Shown here: piece after piece, positions 7,431-16,058 of the stretch | How positions within the stretch are numbered: position 1 is the first letter of the stretch | How the letters are laid out: each line of letters begins with the position of its first letter | Notes under the pieces: model-generated | Told to the model about the DNA's origin: nothing | Databases searched by the model: none | Seen by the model: only the letters and a program-made list of their open reading frames with translations | Translations under genes and position numbers: made by a program | DNA from: an uncultured Clostridia bacterium | Lineage (GTDB): Bacteria > Bacillota > Clostridia > Lachnospirales > Cellulosilyticaceae | NCBI GenBank assembly: GCA_937981575.1 | Contig: CALJNR010000012.1 | Location: forward strand, 124,001 to 188,000 | Length of the DNA: 64,000 nt | Direction of reading: 5' to 3'

Positions 7431-8621
7431 TTATTGAAGTTCATTAACAAAAGACTGAATACGGTCTAATCCTTTAGCAATGCTTTCTTTACTAATAGCA
7501 TAAGAAAGTCTTATACAGTCTGGCGTTCCAAAATCAGAACAAGGAACTAGCGCTACACTTTTATCTTCCAGCATCATATCTGCAAAATCAGCTGCTGATT
7601 GTATCACTTTATCTTTATACTTTTTACCATATAGTTTGGCAATATCTATAAAGCAGTAGAAGGCTCCCTCTGGCTTAATAGTATCTAGTCCTTCAATTTG
7701 AGATAAACGTTCATACATATAATCTCTTCTCTCAGCAAACTCTTTTACCATCGTACTAACAAAATCATTTTCAGTAAGAATAGCTGCTTCTGCTGCCTTT
7801 TGCGCAATAGAATTAGGATTAGATGTTGCATGAGACTGAATATTAGCTGCAGCCTTAGCTACTTCGAGCGGAGCTGCAAGATACCCTATTCTCCATCCTG
7901 TCATCGAGTGACTCTTAGATAAGCCATTAATCGTAATAGTATGATTATAAATAGCATCCGACAAAGAAGCTATACAGGTATGTTTGGCCTCTCCATAAAC
8001 TAGATATTCATATATTTCATCTGAGATAATCCAAATATTATGTTTAACAGCTATATTAGCCAGCACTTCAAGCTCCTCTTTTGCATAAACCACCCCTGTA
8101 GGATTTGAAGGTGAGTTAATAACAATTGCTTTGGTATGATCACTTATTGCTGCTTCCATTTCTTCAGGCTGCAGTTTAAAATCATTAATGCGCTGCGTAT
8201 TTACAAATACCGGCTTTCCTCCTGATATTTTAACCATCTCAGGATAGCTCAGCCAATAAGGAGCTGGTATAATAACTTCATCTCCAGGATTAAGTATTGC
8301 CATAAAAGCATTAACAAGAGAATGTTTTGCCCCGTTATTGACAACAATTTGTTCTGGTGTATAGTGAACGTTGTTATCATTTTTTAGTTTTCCTGCAATT
8401 GCTTTTCTAAGGGATATTGTCCCTGATGCAGGTGTATATTTTGTAAAACCTTGCTCGATAGCTTCTATCGCAGCTTGCTTTATGTAATCTGGTGTATCAA
8501 AATCAGGCTCTCCAGCACCAAACCCAATCACATCTACTCCTTGTGATTTTAACTCATTAGCTTTAGCTGTAATAACCAAAGTGGATGACGGCGCTATTTG
8601 AGATGCTAATCTAGAAATCAT
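7431..8621 (-). CDS. aspC: PLP-dependent aminotransferase, aspartate aminotransferase type
   Basis: This 396-residue class-I fold enzyme transfers amino groups between aspartate (or another amino acid) and 2-oxoglutarate. Seen motifs are the N-terminal IGFGAGEPDFDTP (residues 32-44), INSPSNPTGVVY (168-179), ISDEIYEYLVY with the PLP-contact Asp (199-209), and the Schiff-base lysine K236 in LSKSHSMTGWRIGY. This is the Ib subgroup common in Firmicutes. Specificity for aspartate is by family resemblance; related enzymes act on aromatic or branched substrates. It has its own consensus promoter, overlapped by a cre-like site, downstream of the rny terminator. Confidence 0.9.
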   Translation of the reverse strand: MISRLASQIAPSSTLVITAKANELKSQGVDVIGFGAGEPDFDTPDYIKQAAIEAIEQGFTKYTPASGTISLRKAIAGKLKNDNNVHYTPEQIVVNNGAKHSLVNAFMAILNPGDEVIIPAPYWLSYPEMVKISGGKPVFVNTQRINDFKLQPEEMEAAISDHTKAIVINSPSNPTGVVYAKEELEVLANIAVKHNIWIISDEIYEYLVYGEAKHTCIASLSDAIYNHTITINGLSKSHSMTGWRIGYLAAPLEVAKAAANIQSHATSNPNSIAQKAAEAAILTENDFVSTMVKEFAERRDYMYERLSQIEGLDTIKPEGAFYCFIDIAKLYGKKYKDKVIQSAADFADMMLEDKSVALVPCSDFGTPDCIRLSYAISKESIAKGLDRIQSFVNELQ

Positions 8622-8654
8622 TCTTTATCACTCTCCCGTATTCATTATAAAATA

Positions 8655-8683
8655 ATTATAGTAACACAAAAGCATTTTTGCAA
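8655..8683 (-). promoter_or_regulatory. Promoter of the aminotransferase gene
   Basis: On the minus strand, TTGCAA (8678-8683) and TATAAT (8655-8660) are separated by 17 bp, 34 nt ahead of the start codon. Confidence 0.7.
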
Positions 8684-8692
8684 GCGTTTTGA
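8679..8692 (-). promoter_or_regulatory. Possible CcpA (cre) site overlapping the -35
   Basis: TCAAAACGCTTGCA matches 12 of 14 positions of the cre consensus TGWAANCGNTNWCA, including the central CG. It overlaps the -35 hexamer, where bound CcpA would repress. Inference from sequence only. Confidence 0.35.
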
Positions 8693-8776
8693 TTTAAAAA
8701 TTCATTTTAAATAAAATTTCTTTTATTTTTAGTATCAAAATACCCAGATTTTGAATGATTTACGACAATTCACATC

Positions 8777-8815
8777 AAATAAAATAGCGATACATGATGT
8801 ATCGCTATTTTATTT
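8777..8815. terminator. Intrinsic terminator overlapping the rny stop codon
   Basis: A 17-bp perfect palindromic stem (AAATAAAATAGCGATAC and complement) with a 5-nt loop. The rny stop codon at 8810-8812 lies inside the stem, so terminating ribosomes and hairpin formation compete for the same bases. Confidence 0.85.
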
Positions 8816-10378
8816 AGCATATTCAGTTGCTCGTGTTTCTCTTATAATGCTTACTTTTATTTGTCCAGGGTATTCCAAATCATTTTCAATTTGTTTTGTT
8901 ACATCTCTTGCAAGAAGAACAAGTCCATTATCATCGATTTCTTCTGGAACAACCATTATTCTAACTTCTCGTCCAGCCTGAATAGCAAAAGATTTTTCAA
9001 CCCCTTTAAAAGAAGTAGCTATCTCTTCAAGTTTTTGAAGCCTCTTAATATAAGTTTCTAGAGTTTCCCTTCTTGCTCCTGGTCTTGCCGCTGAAATGGT
9101 ATCAGCTGCCTGAACAATAACTGCAATAGCTGTTTCTGGCTCAATATCTCCATGGTGTGCCTCAACAGCGTTTGTAACAATAGGATTTTCTCCATACTTA
9201 CGACAAAGGTTTGCCCCAATGCTCACATGTGATCCTTCAATCTCATAATCTACTGATTTACCAATATCATGAAGAAGTCCCGCACGTTTGGCAACACGAA
9301 TATCAAGTCCTAATTCTCCTGCAATAAGCCCTGAAAGATTTGAAACTTCAATAGAGTGTCTAAGCACATTCTGTCCATAGCTTGTTCTAAACTTCATTTT
9401 TCCTAAAAGCCTGATAAGTTCTGGATGAAGGCCATGTACACCTGTTTCAAAAGTTGCTGCCTCTCCTTCTTCACGGATAAGCACTTCCACTTCTTTTCGT
9501 GCCTTTTCAACCATTTCTTCAATACGCGCCGGATGAATACGTCCATCTACAATTAACTTTTCGAGCGCTACTCTGGCTATCTCTCTTCGTATAGGATCAA
9601 AACCAGATAAAATAACAGCTTCAGGCGTATCATCTATAATAAGATCTATTCCTGTAAGTGTTTCAAGAGTACGAATATTACGGCCTTCTCTACCTATAAT
9701 TCTACCCTTCATTTCATCATTAGGCAAAGGTACTACTGAAACAGTTGTGTCTACTACATGATCCACTGCACATTTCTGAATAGCATTGGTCAGAATATCT
9801 TTTGCTTTTTTATCTGCTTCAACTTTTGTTTTTGCTTCAATATCTTTGATAAGTATTGCGGATTCATGTTTAACTTCATCTTCAATAGTTCTTAAAAGAT
9901 ACTGCTTAGCTTCACTTAAAGTAAGCCCTGATATTCTTTCTAACTCTTCTAAATGTTTTTTATGAAGTGTACTTATTTCAGCTTTAGCTTTTTCTACACT
10001 ATCAATTTTGTACTGGAGCTGCTCGTCCTTCTGCTCGAGGGCGGCTGTCTTTTTATCCAGTGTTTCTTCTTTGTGTAGCAATCTTTTTTCTAATTGTTGA
10101 AGTTCATTTCTTCTCTCTCTAACTTCCTTGTCAAGTTCGTTTTTAATACGAATATTTTCTTCCTTAGCTTCTAAAAGCATTTCTCTTTTTTTAGCTTCCC
10201 CAGTCTTTATAGCATCGTCTATAATCCTTCGTGATTTTTCTTCTGCAGATCCAATTTGTGCTTCAGCTATACGTTTTCTATAAAATACGCCACTAGAAAA
10301 GGCTATTATTCCAACTAATACAACTACAATTAATGCTATAATACTAATGATTAATATGCTGCCATTTATATTTACCAC
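8810..10378 (-). CDS. rny: Ribonuclease Y
   Basis: RNase Y is the membrane-tethered endoribonuclease that starts decay of many mRNAs in Firmicutes. The 522 residues show one N-terminal membrane helix (about 9-31), a long coiled coil (about 35-175), a KH domain (about 210-270, with [15 protein letters not shown]), and the HD nuclease domain with HDIGK and AHHGDIEP. The start is unclear: the only in-frame start near the ribosome site is GTG at 10378, directly against GGGAGG, and the next in-frame codons are not standard starts. It lies downstream of recA and cinA but has separate terminators around it. Confidence 0.95.
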   Translation of the reverse strand: MVNINGSILIISIIALIVVVLVGIIAFSSGVFYRKRIAEAQIGSAEEKSRRIIDDAIKTGEAKKREMLLEAKEENIRIKNELDKEVRERRNELQQLEKRLLHKEETLDKKTAALEQKDEQLQYKIDSVEKAKAEISTLHKKHLEELERISGLTLSEAKQYLLRTIEDEVKHESAILIKDIEAKTKVEADKKAKDILTNAIQKCAVDHVVDTTVSVVPLPNDEMKGRIIGREGRNIRTLETLTGIDLIIDDTPEAVILSGFDPIRREIARVALEKLIVDGRIHPARIEEMVEKARKEVEVLIREEGEAATFETGVHGLHPELIRLLGKMKFRTSYGQNVLRHSIEVSNLSGLIAGELGLDIRVAKRAGLLHDIGKSVDYEIEGSHVSIGANLCRKYGENPIVTNAVEAHHGDIEPETAIAVIVQAADTISAARPGARRETLETYIKRLQKLEEIATSFKGVEKSFAIQAGREVRIMVVPEEIDDNGLVLLARDVTKQIENDLEYPGQIKVSIIRETRATEYAK

Positions 10379-10507
10379 CTCCCTGTTTTAGCTATGTGCA
10401 AATAACAACATAATTGTATAACTTTTTAAAAATACTGTCAAGCATAGAGCGCATATACTCTCTAGTATCTTTCGTTTAATTTTGAGGCTTTTTCAGCTTT
10501 ATCCCTA

Positions 10508-10558
10508 TAAAATCAAGAAAGGTTTATCCCTTCGAGGCAAAATACATATTCTTAGTAT
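10508..10558 (-). repeat. Possible worn copy of the terminator-anchored repeat
   Basis: Directly after the recA terminator, the minus strand reads ATACTAAGAATATGTATTTTG, then AAGGGATAAACCTTTCTTGAT. This resembles the ATGAAATAGAAAAG, TTGC, AAGGGACCAAACTTTCCT order of the clear copies, but identity is low and the second hairpin is missing. Confidence 0.25.
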
Positions 10559-10560
10559 GC

Positions 10561-10590
10561 AAAAGAGCAGAGAATTTACTCTGCTCATAT
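10561..10590 (-). terminator. Intrinsic terminator of recA
   Basis: An 8-bp stem GAGCAGAG/CTCTGCTC (10565-10572 with 10579-10586) is followed by TTTT on the minus strand, immediately after the recA stop. Confidence 0.8.
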
Positions 10591-11648
10591 TATTTGTCCG
10601 CATCTTCTAAAAGTGTCATAAGATTATCAGGCTGCTCATCTGTTTCAGCTGTATCTGCAGATTTTATGCCATAGTGTCCTCTAACTTTATTTTCTATTTC
10701 TCCAAGAAGCTCTGAATGTTCCTTCAGATAAAGCTTTGCATTTTCTCTTCCTTGTCCGAGTCTGATATCCCCATAAGAATACCATGCCCCGCTTTTGTTA
10801 ACAATATCGATATCAGCGGCTAAATCTAAAACATCTCCTTCTGTAGAGATACCTTCCCCATACATAATATCAAACTCAGCTTGCTGAAAAGGCGGTGCCA
10901 CTTTGTTTTTAACAACCTTTACACGGGTACGGCTCCCAATAAACTCATTACTTTGTTTCAATGTTTCTATTTTTCTGACATCTAATCTAACTGAAGCATA
11001 AAACTTAAGTGCCCTTCCTCCAGTAGTAGTCTCATTGCTTCCGAAGGTAATACCTACTTTTTCTCTAAGCTGATTAATGAAAATAACTGTACATTTAGAT
11101 TTATTCACAACTCCGGTAAGTTTTCTAAGTGCTTGTGACATAAGTCTTGCTTGAAGTCCCATATGTGAATCACCCATATCTCCTTCAATCTCCGCTCTTG
11201 GTACAAGCGCCGCTACCGAGTCAATAACAACGAGATCTATTGCCCCAGATCTTACCATTGTTTCAGCAATCTCCAGTGCCTGCTCCCCGTTATCCGGCTG
11301 CGAAATATAAAGTTCATCAATATTTACCCCCAGTTTTCTTGCATAAGCAGGATCTAATGCATGCTCTGCGTCTATAAAGGCCGCTATCCCACCTTTTTTT
11401 TGTACTTCTGCTATCATGTGCAGAGTAACTGTCGTTTTACCTGATGATTCTGGACCAAAAACTTCAATAATTCTTCCTCTTGGAACGCCCCCCACACCGA
11501 GGGCAATATCTAAACTTAATGAACCTGTGGGAAATGTTGATACATGAGTCTCTGTGGCTTCCCCAAGTTTCATAATAGAGCCCTTTCCAAATTGTTTCTG
11601 TATCTGAGAAATAGCTGCGTCTAATGCTTTTTTTGAATCATTGTTCAT
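10590..11648 (-). CDS. recA: Recombinase RecA
   Basis: RecA forms ATP-dependent filaments on single-stranded DNA, catalyses strand exchange and triggers LexA self-cleavage. The 352-residue protein carries Walker A GPESSGKT (residues 65-72), Walker [11 protein letters not shown], the L1/L2 DNA loops and the conserved [14 protein letters not shown] segment. I placed the start at the ATG at 11648; a GTG nine bases upstream lies inside the GAGGTG ribosome site. A consensus promoter with a LexA box between the -10 and the start codon predicts SOS induction. It follows cinA, an order common in Gram-positive bacteria. Confidence 0.97.
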   Translation of the reverse strand: MNNDSKKALDAAISQIQKQFGKGSIMKLGEATETHVSTFPTGSLSLDIALGVGGVPRGRIIEVFGPESSGKTTVTLHMIAEVQKKGGIAAFIDAEHALDPAYARKLGVNIDELYISQPDNGEQALEIAETMVRSGAIDLVVIDSVAALVPRAEIEGDMGDSHMGLQARLMSQALRKLTGVVNKSKCTVIFINQLREKVGITFGSNETTTGGRALKFYASVRLDVRKIETLKQSNEFIGSRTRVKVVKNKVAPPFQQAEFDIMYGEGISTEGDVLDLAADIDIVNKSGAWYSYGDIRLGQGRENAKLYLKEHSELLGEIENKVRGHYGIKSADTAETDEQPDNLMTLLEDADK

Positions 11649-11669
11649 TTTTTTCACCTCGTTAGTAAT

Positions 11670-11683
11670 CGAACATTTGTTCT
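11670..11683 (-). promoter_or_regulatory. LexA (SOS) box ahead of recA
   Basis: CGAACATTTGTTC fits the Gram-positive LexA consensus CGAACRNRYGTTY at the GAAC/GTTC arms. It lies 6 nt downstream of the -10 hexamer, covering the likely transcription start. Confidence 0.75.
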
Positions 11684-11689
11684 AATCTT

Positions 11690-11718
11690 ATTATAACTAA
11701 TTTCATATAGAATATCAA
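11690..11718 (-). promoter_or_regulatory. recA promoter
   Basis: On the minus strand, TTGATA (11713-11718) and TATAAT (11690-11695) are separated by 17 bp. The -35 begins two bases from the cinA stop codon, so recA can be induced separately from cinA. Confidence 0.75.
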
Positions 11719-11720
11719 GT

Positions 11721-12956
11721 CTAAATTTGTTTTAAGTTTCTATATAATTGAAATAGTATATTTTTAACTGTTTTTTCTCGAATATCCTTACGCGTGCCTG
11801 TTAATCTTAGTTCATAAACAAAAGTATTTTCATGGATTGCAATCGCAATATAAACAAGTCCCACAGGTTTCTCCAGTGTTCCTCCTTCTGGGCCGGCTAT
11901 ACCAGTCGCCGCAACTCCAATGTCTGTTTTTGCCTTTAATTTGATACCTTCTGCCATTTCTTCGGCTGTTTTTTTACTGACTGCCCCATAAGCATCGAGT
12001 GTCTTTTCAGATACCCCAAGGTACTTCATTTTTGCTTCATTACTGTAAGTAACAATGCTTTCACTAAAATAAGAAGAAATTCCTGAACGATTAACTAAAG
12101 TCGCTGATATCAGACCTCCTGTACAAGATTCTGCAGCAGCAATAGTATAATTGTGCCTTTGCAAAAGCTCAAAGACAGAATTTTCAAGTGTATCTTGATT
12201 ATAACCTATAATATATTCTCCTAAACATCTGCTGATATTATTTCTGATTTCAAATGCAATATCCTGTGCCTCTTTTTCACTTTTACCATAAGCTGTTACT
12301 CTTACAATTACCTCATAATCCCCTACATAAGGAGCAACCGATGCCTTTTCAGATTCCCCAAGCAGATGTGCAATTTTTTCTGCCAATTCACTTTCTCCTA
12401 TGCCAAAGCATTTAATATCTATTGTATAATAATTACAATTGATTTTGGATTTAAAATAAGGCAAGACATAGTGATCTAGCATGGGCCTCATTTCCTTAGG
12501 AGGTCCAGGCAAAAGAACAATAGAGCACTCGCCTGTATTAAGAATACATCCCGGAGCTGTCCCGTGATCGTTTTGCAAAATGTAAGCATCCTCAGGAAAA
12601 GCTGCCTGTTTTTTGTTGCGTTCAGGCATATTTTTTCCTATCCTTCTAAAAAAGTTTTCAATAGCGTCGCACAAATCTTTTCTAATAATTAAGTCTTTTC
12701 CTAAATAATCACATACAGCTTCTTTCGTAAGATCATCTTCGGTCGGCCCAAGCCCTCCAGTTATAAAAATAACCTCTGCCCGCTCTATGCTTTTATTTAA
12801 AACATCTTGTATATCCTTTTTATTGTCACAAACAGCACTATGAAACTTTGGCATGATGCCTAAAGTTTGTATCTGCTTAGCAATATATCCTGCGTTTGTA
12901 TTCATTGTATTCCCCGTCACAATCTCATTTCCAACAGCAATAATTTCTGCTTTCAT
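11721..12956 (-). CDS. cinA: CinA family protein (nicotinamide-nucleotide amidase type)
   Basis: The 411 residues have two parts. The N-terminal molybdopterin-binding-like domain (about 1-170, with FITGGLGPTEDDLTKEA) acts in related proteins as an ADP-ribose pyrophosphatase. The C-terminal CinA domain (about 250-411, with AAESCTGGLISATL and GIAGPEGGT) deamidates nicotinamide mononucleotide in pyridine nucleotide salvage. In transformable species the gene is competence-induced and linked to recA, as here. The start follows a GGAGGTAGAGG ribosome site. Whether this organism is naturally competent cannot be judged from the window. Confidence 0.93.
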   Translation of the reverse strand: MKAEIIAVGNEIVTGNTMNTNAGYIAKQIQTLGIMPKFHSAVCDNKKDIQDVLNKSIERAEVIFITGGLGPTEDDLTKEAVCDYLGKDLIIRKDLCDAIENFFRRIGKNMPERNKKQAAFPEDAYILQNDHGTAPGCILNTGECSIVLLPGPPKEMRPMLDHYVLPYFKSKINCNYYTIDIKCFGIGESELAEKIAHLLGESEKASVAPYVGDYEVIVRVTAYGKSEKEAQDIAFEIRNNISRCLGEYIIGYNQDTLENSVFELLQRHNYTIAAAESCTGGLISATLVNRSGISSYFSESIVTYSNEAKMKYLGVSEKTLDAYGAVSKKTAEEMAEGIKLKAKTDIGVAATGIAGPEGGTLEKPVGLVYIAIAIHENTFVYELRLTGTRKDIREKTVKNILFQLYRNLKQI

Positions 12957-13123
12957 CCAGCCTCTACCTCCAACCCAAATTATCCAATAACTGTATTATA
13001 TCATTTCTGTCTAAAACAATGTAACTCTTTTTTATGAACTTAAAAGGCTCTTAAGGATAAAATATATACAAAGCGTAAACAGTAAAATTATATTTTTATC
13101 TATAAAACAGTCTTTAACATTTC

Positions 13124-13206
13124 ACAAGAAAATGTTCAAAAATGCATGTGCATATGAGATAGGAAAGTTTGGTCCCTTGCCAGCAAGACACACTTTTCTA
13201 TTTCAT
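13124..13206 (-). repeat. Terminator-anchored structured repeat, copy B
   Basis: On the minus strand it starts ATGAAATAGAAAAGTG directly after the T-run of the YHS-gene terminator and ends TTTCTTGT. It has CTTGCTGGCAAG at the apex of the first hairpin and AAACTTTCCTAT as its returning arm. The second hairpin is reduced to ATG/CAT. Confidence 0.75.
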
Positions 13207-13235
13207 AAAAAAAGAAGGCTGAATTAACACCCTTC
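13207..13235 (-). terminator. Terminator overlapping the end of the YHS gene
   Basis: GAAGG (13231-13235) pairs with CCTTC (13214-13218), followed by seven T on the minus strand. The stop codon of the YHS-domain gene lies in the loop. Confidence 0.6.
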
Positions 13236-13580
13236 TCCCTCCGCAATATTTTCTTTTAAAAAGGCTTCTCTGCACTCCCATGAACAAAAAAAGTATTCCT
13301 TTCCTGCTTTAACAACTCTGTAGGCCTCTTTCTTTTCCAATTCTTTGCCACAGGCAGGGTCACAAACCATTTCTTTTTTCACTTCATTTTTAACTGCTTC
13401 CCCCTGCACGCTCTTTTCAATAATGTTGACTTCACCATTTATAATACTAATACCCTGTATATTAGGATTGTCTTTATGCATTTTTAATATCTTTCTGATT
13501 TTTAATATATAACGAACTAAGTTAAATAAACTTACCAATACAATAACCAAAAAGATATTAAGTATAAAATCTAGTACCAT
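13224..13580 (-). CDS. Membrane-anchored YHS-like domain protein
   Basis: A 118-residue protein with an N-terminal membrane helix (about residues 4-27), a basic linker, and a C-terminal metal-binding module of the YHS/TRASH type (about 70-110: VCDPACGKELEKKEAYRVV, then YFFCSWECREAFL). The four cysteines (CX3C and CX3C) could bind zinc or another soft metal. YHS modules occur in metal chaperones and P-type ATPases, but no partner is adjacent. The start follows GAGGTG. Its terminator overlaps its own stop codon and runs directly into repeat copy B. Function unknown. Confidence 0.75.
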   Translation of the reverse strand: MVLDFILNIFLVIVLVSLFNLVRYILKIRKILKMHKDNPNIQGISIINGEVNIIEKSVQGEAVKNEVKKEMVCDPACGKELEKKEAYRVVKAGKEYFFCSWECREAFLKENIAEGEGC

Positions 13581-13730
13581 TATTTCACCTCATTTACAGT
13601 AATCTGTCTATAGTATACAGGATGGTTATGAATTTTTTTTAAAGCATTATTATTTCGTTTTTCCATCCTCTATACAATAGATATTTTATACTGCGCCATT
13701 TAACCATTTTCCTGCCTCATTCTGCAGTCT

Positions 13731-14384
13731 CTATTGTTCTTCACATACTTTCTTTGAAGACTCTTCCTGCTTCTCAATATACTTTTCAAAAATAGGCTGA
13801 ATAAAATAAGAAAGAGCTGCTACTATTCCCCCTGGAAGAACTAAAAATAGAAAAGGTGCTTTAATAAGCAACATCACACTTGCAACCAATATTACTGTAT
13901 TAATCAAAGTCGTCAGCAAATGCCTGTGGACAAGAATAAAAGCAGTTGTAAAGATATGATGCGTTTTCATATTAAACCTCGAAAAAACGGCACATACATA
14001 GATTGACATATGTATTGTTTCGAATATAAATACCAGTGCTAATGGAATAATTAATTTCATTAAGCCTGTCATATTTTGACTTAATATGCTCTCAAACCCT
14101 AGTAAAAAGTAAAGTATACCACTTATCCAGGCAATAATTAAAATAATAGAAATCGGAACTGACTGCTTAAAATTATCCTTAAAACTTTTAAAAAAATCTC
14201 TTGTAATATAAACAGATTCTTTTCTTACCTTTTTGCCTAATACATAAAAAAGTGAAGTTGTTGATGCTCCTATCGTAACAACTGGTATGCAGCATACCCA
14301 CCAATAAATAGAAACAAGCATAATATCTGCAAGCTCTGTCAGCCACGCCCATATGGGGGCATCAAGATCAAAAAAGTTCGACAT
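13731..14384 (-). CDS. YesL-family (DUF624) membrane protein
   Basis: A 217-residue integral membrane protein with about five hydrophobic segments and the family-typical opening FFDLDAPIWAWLTELADIML, followed by WWVCCIPVVTIGAST. YesL proteins are often encoded beside carbohydrate uptake genes in Firmicutes, but their role is unknown; no such genes flank it here. I chose the ATG at 14384 because AAGGAGG sits eight bases upstream, ten codons inside the longest possible frame. It is divergent from argG. Confidence 0.82.
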   Translation of the reverse strand: MSNFFDLDAPIWAWLTELADIMLVSIYWWVCCIPVVTIGASTTSLFYVLGKKVRKESVYITRDFFKSFKDNFKQSVPISIILIIAWISGILYFLLGFESILSQNMTGLMKLIIPLALVFIFETIHMSIYVCAVFSRFNMKTHHIFTTAFILVHRHLLTTLINTVILVASVMLLIKAPFLFLVLPGGIVAALSYFIQPIFEKYIEKQEESSKKVCEEQ

Positions 14385-14684
14385 GTATTCATCCTCCTTA
14401 GCATTTTCATACAACTTAAGTATACTACACTCTGCATCCTATTACTATATACTTTAATCAGTTATAGATAATAATATACTCTTGTAAGCCCCTCCCTGCA
14501 AATCTTTTCTTTTTGAATAAAAAACACGACTATCTCCAATCATCAAGCTTTTTACGCATACCCTTTCATTCCTTAGCGGACATGATTACAGGCTGTTATT
14601 TAATTTTAGATAAATAGGTATACAACTACCAAAAATAAATATATACTATATCTGTATGATTAACAATAATTTTTTATATAAGTA

Positions 14685-14712
14685 TTGAATTATACATTTA
14701 TTTGTGTATAAT
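14685..14712 (+). promoter_or_regulatory. argG promoter
   Basis: TTGAAT (14685-14690) and TATAAT (14707-14712) are separated by 16 bp, about 50 nt ahead of the argG start codon. Confidence 0.7.
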
Positions 14713-14718
14713 TATACA
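14705..14718 (+). promoter_or_regulatory. ARG box (ArgR/AhrC operator) overlapping the -10
   Basis: TGTATAATTATACA is a perfect 14-bp palindrome that fits the ArgR/AhrC consensus TGNATWWWWATNCA at every fixed position. It contains the -10 hexamer, so arginine-bound ArgR should block the promoter. A weaker half-site, TGAATTATACA, begins at 14686 over the -35. Confidence 0.7.
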
Positions 14719-14762
14719 TAAATACTTATATATATTTAATATGTCAAGGAGGCTTAGTAGTT

Positions 14763-15965
14763 ATGAAAGAAAAAGTTGTATTAGCATATTCCGGGGGCCT
14801 GGATACTTCTGTTATTATTCCCTGGCTCAAAGAAAACTATGACTTTGAAGTTGTTGCAGTATGTATAAACGTTGGACAGGACGTAGAGCTTGTCGGACTC
14901 GAAGAAAGAGCATCCGCTATGGGTGTTAGTAAGGTATATATAGAAAATGTTAAAGATGAATTTATGCGCGACTATGTATTCCCAATGATCCAGTCGGGCG
15001 CTATTTATGAATCTAAATATTATCTTGGTACTTCCATTGCCCGTGCTATTATTGCTAAAACCCTTGTTGATGTTGCTCTTAAGGAAGGTGCAACAGCTAT
15101 TTGTCATGGCTGTACAGGAAAAGGAAACGATCAAATTCGTTTCGAGCTTGGTATCGCTGCACTTGCCCCACATCTTAAAGTTATTGCGCCATGGCGTATC
15201 TGGGACATCTCATCTCGCGAAGAGGAAATCGCTTATCTCGAAGAACGCGGACTGCCTGTTCCAATGAAAAAAGAAGATAGTTACAGCCGTGACCGCAATA
15301 TGTGGCATATCTCTCATGAAGGATTAGAACTTGAAGATCCATGGAATGCTCCAAACTATGATACCTTACTAAAGCTTGGTGTATCTCCAGAAAAGGCTCC
15401 AGATGAGCCTACTATTATTACACTGACCTTTGAAAAAGGTATTCCTACTCATTTAGACGGTACGGCTATGGATCCATCAAGCCTGCTTGAAAAACTTAAT
15501 GAATTAGGCGGAGCTAATGGAATTGGTATTGAAGATATTGTAGAAAACAGAGTTGTCGGTATGAAATCCCGCGGCGTTTATGAAACCCCTGGCGGTACAA
15601 TTCTCTACAAAGCTCACGAAGAACTCGAACACTTAACTTTAGACCGTGAAACTTACCGTTTCAAACAAGGGGTGGCTATTGAATTTGCTGATCTTATTTA
15701 CAACGGAAAATGGTTCACTCCACTTCGCGAAGCACTTCAGGCATTTGTAGAAAATACTCAAGCTGTAGTAACTGGTGATGTAAAATTAAAGCTTTATAAA
15801 GGTAACGTTATTCCTCAAGGCGCTAAATCTCCATACTCACTTTATAGTGAAGATTTAGCAAGTTTTACAACCGGTGACCTGTATGATCATAAAGATGCAG
15901 GCGGCTTTATTACATTATACGGCCTTCCATTACGCGTAAGAGCACTTATGCAAGGAAAAAAATAA
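14763..15965 (+). CDS. argG: Argininosuccinate synthase
   Basis: ArgG joins citrulline and aspartate using ATP, the penultimate step of arginine synthesis. The 400 residues show the N-type ATP pyrophosphatase P-loop [10 protein letters not shown] (residues 8-17), [15 protein letters not shown] (about 117-131) and a C-terminal multimerisation tail. Length is standard. The start follows AAGGAGG. argH comes 93 nt downstream on the same strand, and the promoter carries an ARG box, so the pair is probably arginine-repressed. The other arg genes are elsewhere. Confidence 0.97.
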   Translation: MKEKVVLAYSGGLDTSVIIPWLKENYDFEVVAVCINVGQDVELVGLEERASAMGVSKVYIENVKDEFMRDYVFPMIQSGAIYESKYYLGTSIARAIIAKTLVDVALKEGATAICHGCTGKGNDQIRFELGIAALAPHLKVIAPWRIWDISSREEEIAYLEERGLPVPMKKEDSYSRDRNMWHISHEGLELEDPWNAPNYDTLLKLGVSPEKAPDEPTIITLTFEKGIPTHLDGTAMDPSSLLEKLNELGGANGIGIEDIVENRVVGMKSRGVYETPGGTILYKAHEELEHLTLDRETYRFKQGVAIEFADLIYNGKWFTPLREALQAFVENTQAVVTGDVKLKLYKGNVIPQGAKSPYSLYSEDLASFTTGDLYDHKDAGGFITLYGLPLRVRALMQGKK

Positions 15966-15989
15966 TTTATCATCTTATATAAATGAGCC

Positions 15990-16015
15990 AAGAGATATCT
16001 TTTTAGATATCTTTT
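15990..16015 (+). terminator. Weak hairpin between argG and argH
   Basis: AAGAGATATCT and AGATATCTTTT form a stem with one mismatch, followed by TTGCTTT. It may act as a partial terminator or an mRNA-processing hairpin that tunes argH relative to argG. Confidence 0.35.
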
Positions 16016-16058
16016 GCTTTATTCAAAAGAATAACAGCTATTATCAAGGAGGACATAT

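Noticed and set aside
14781-15267. Alternative frames inside argG
   Set aside because: argG is complete and conserved across this region; the other frames have no start signals or recognisable motifs.
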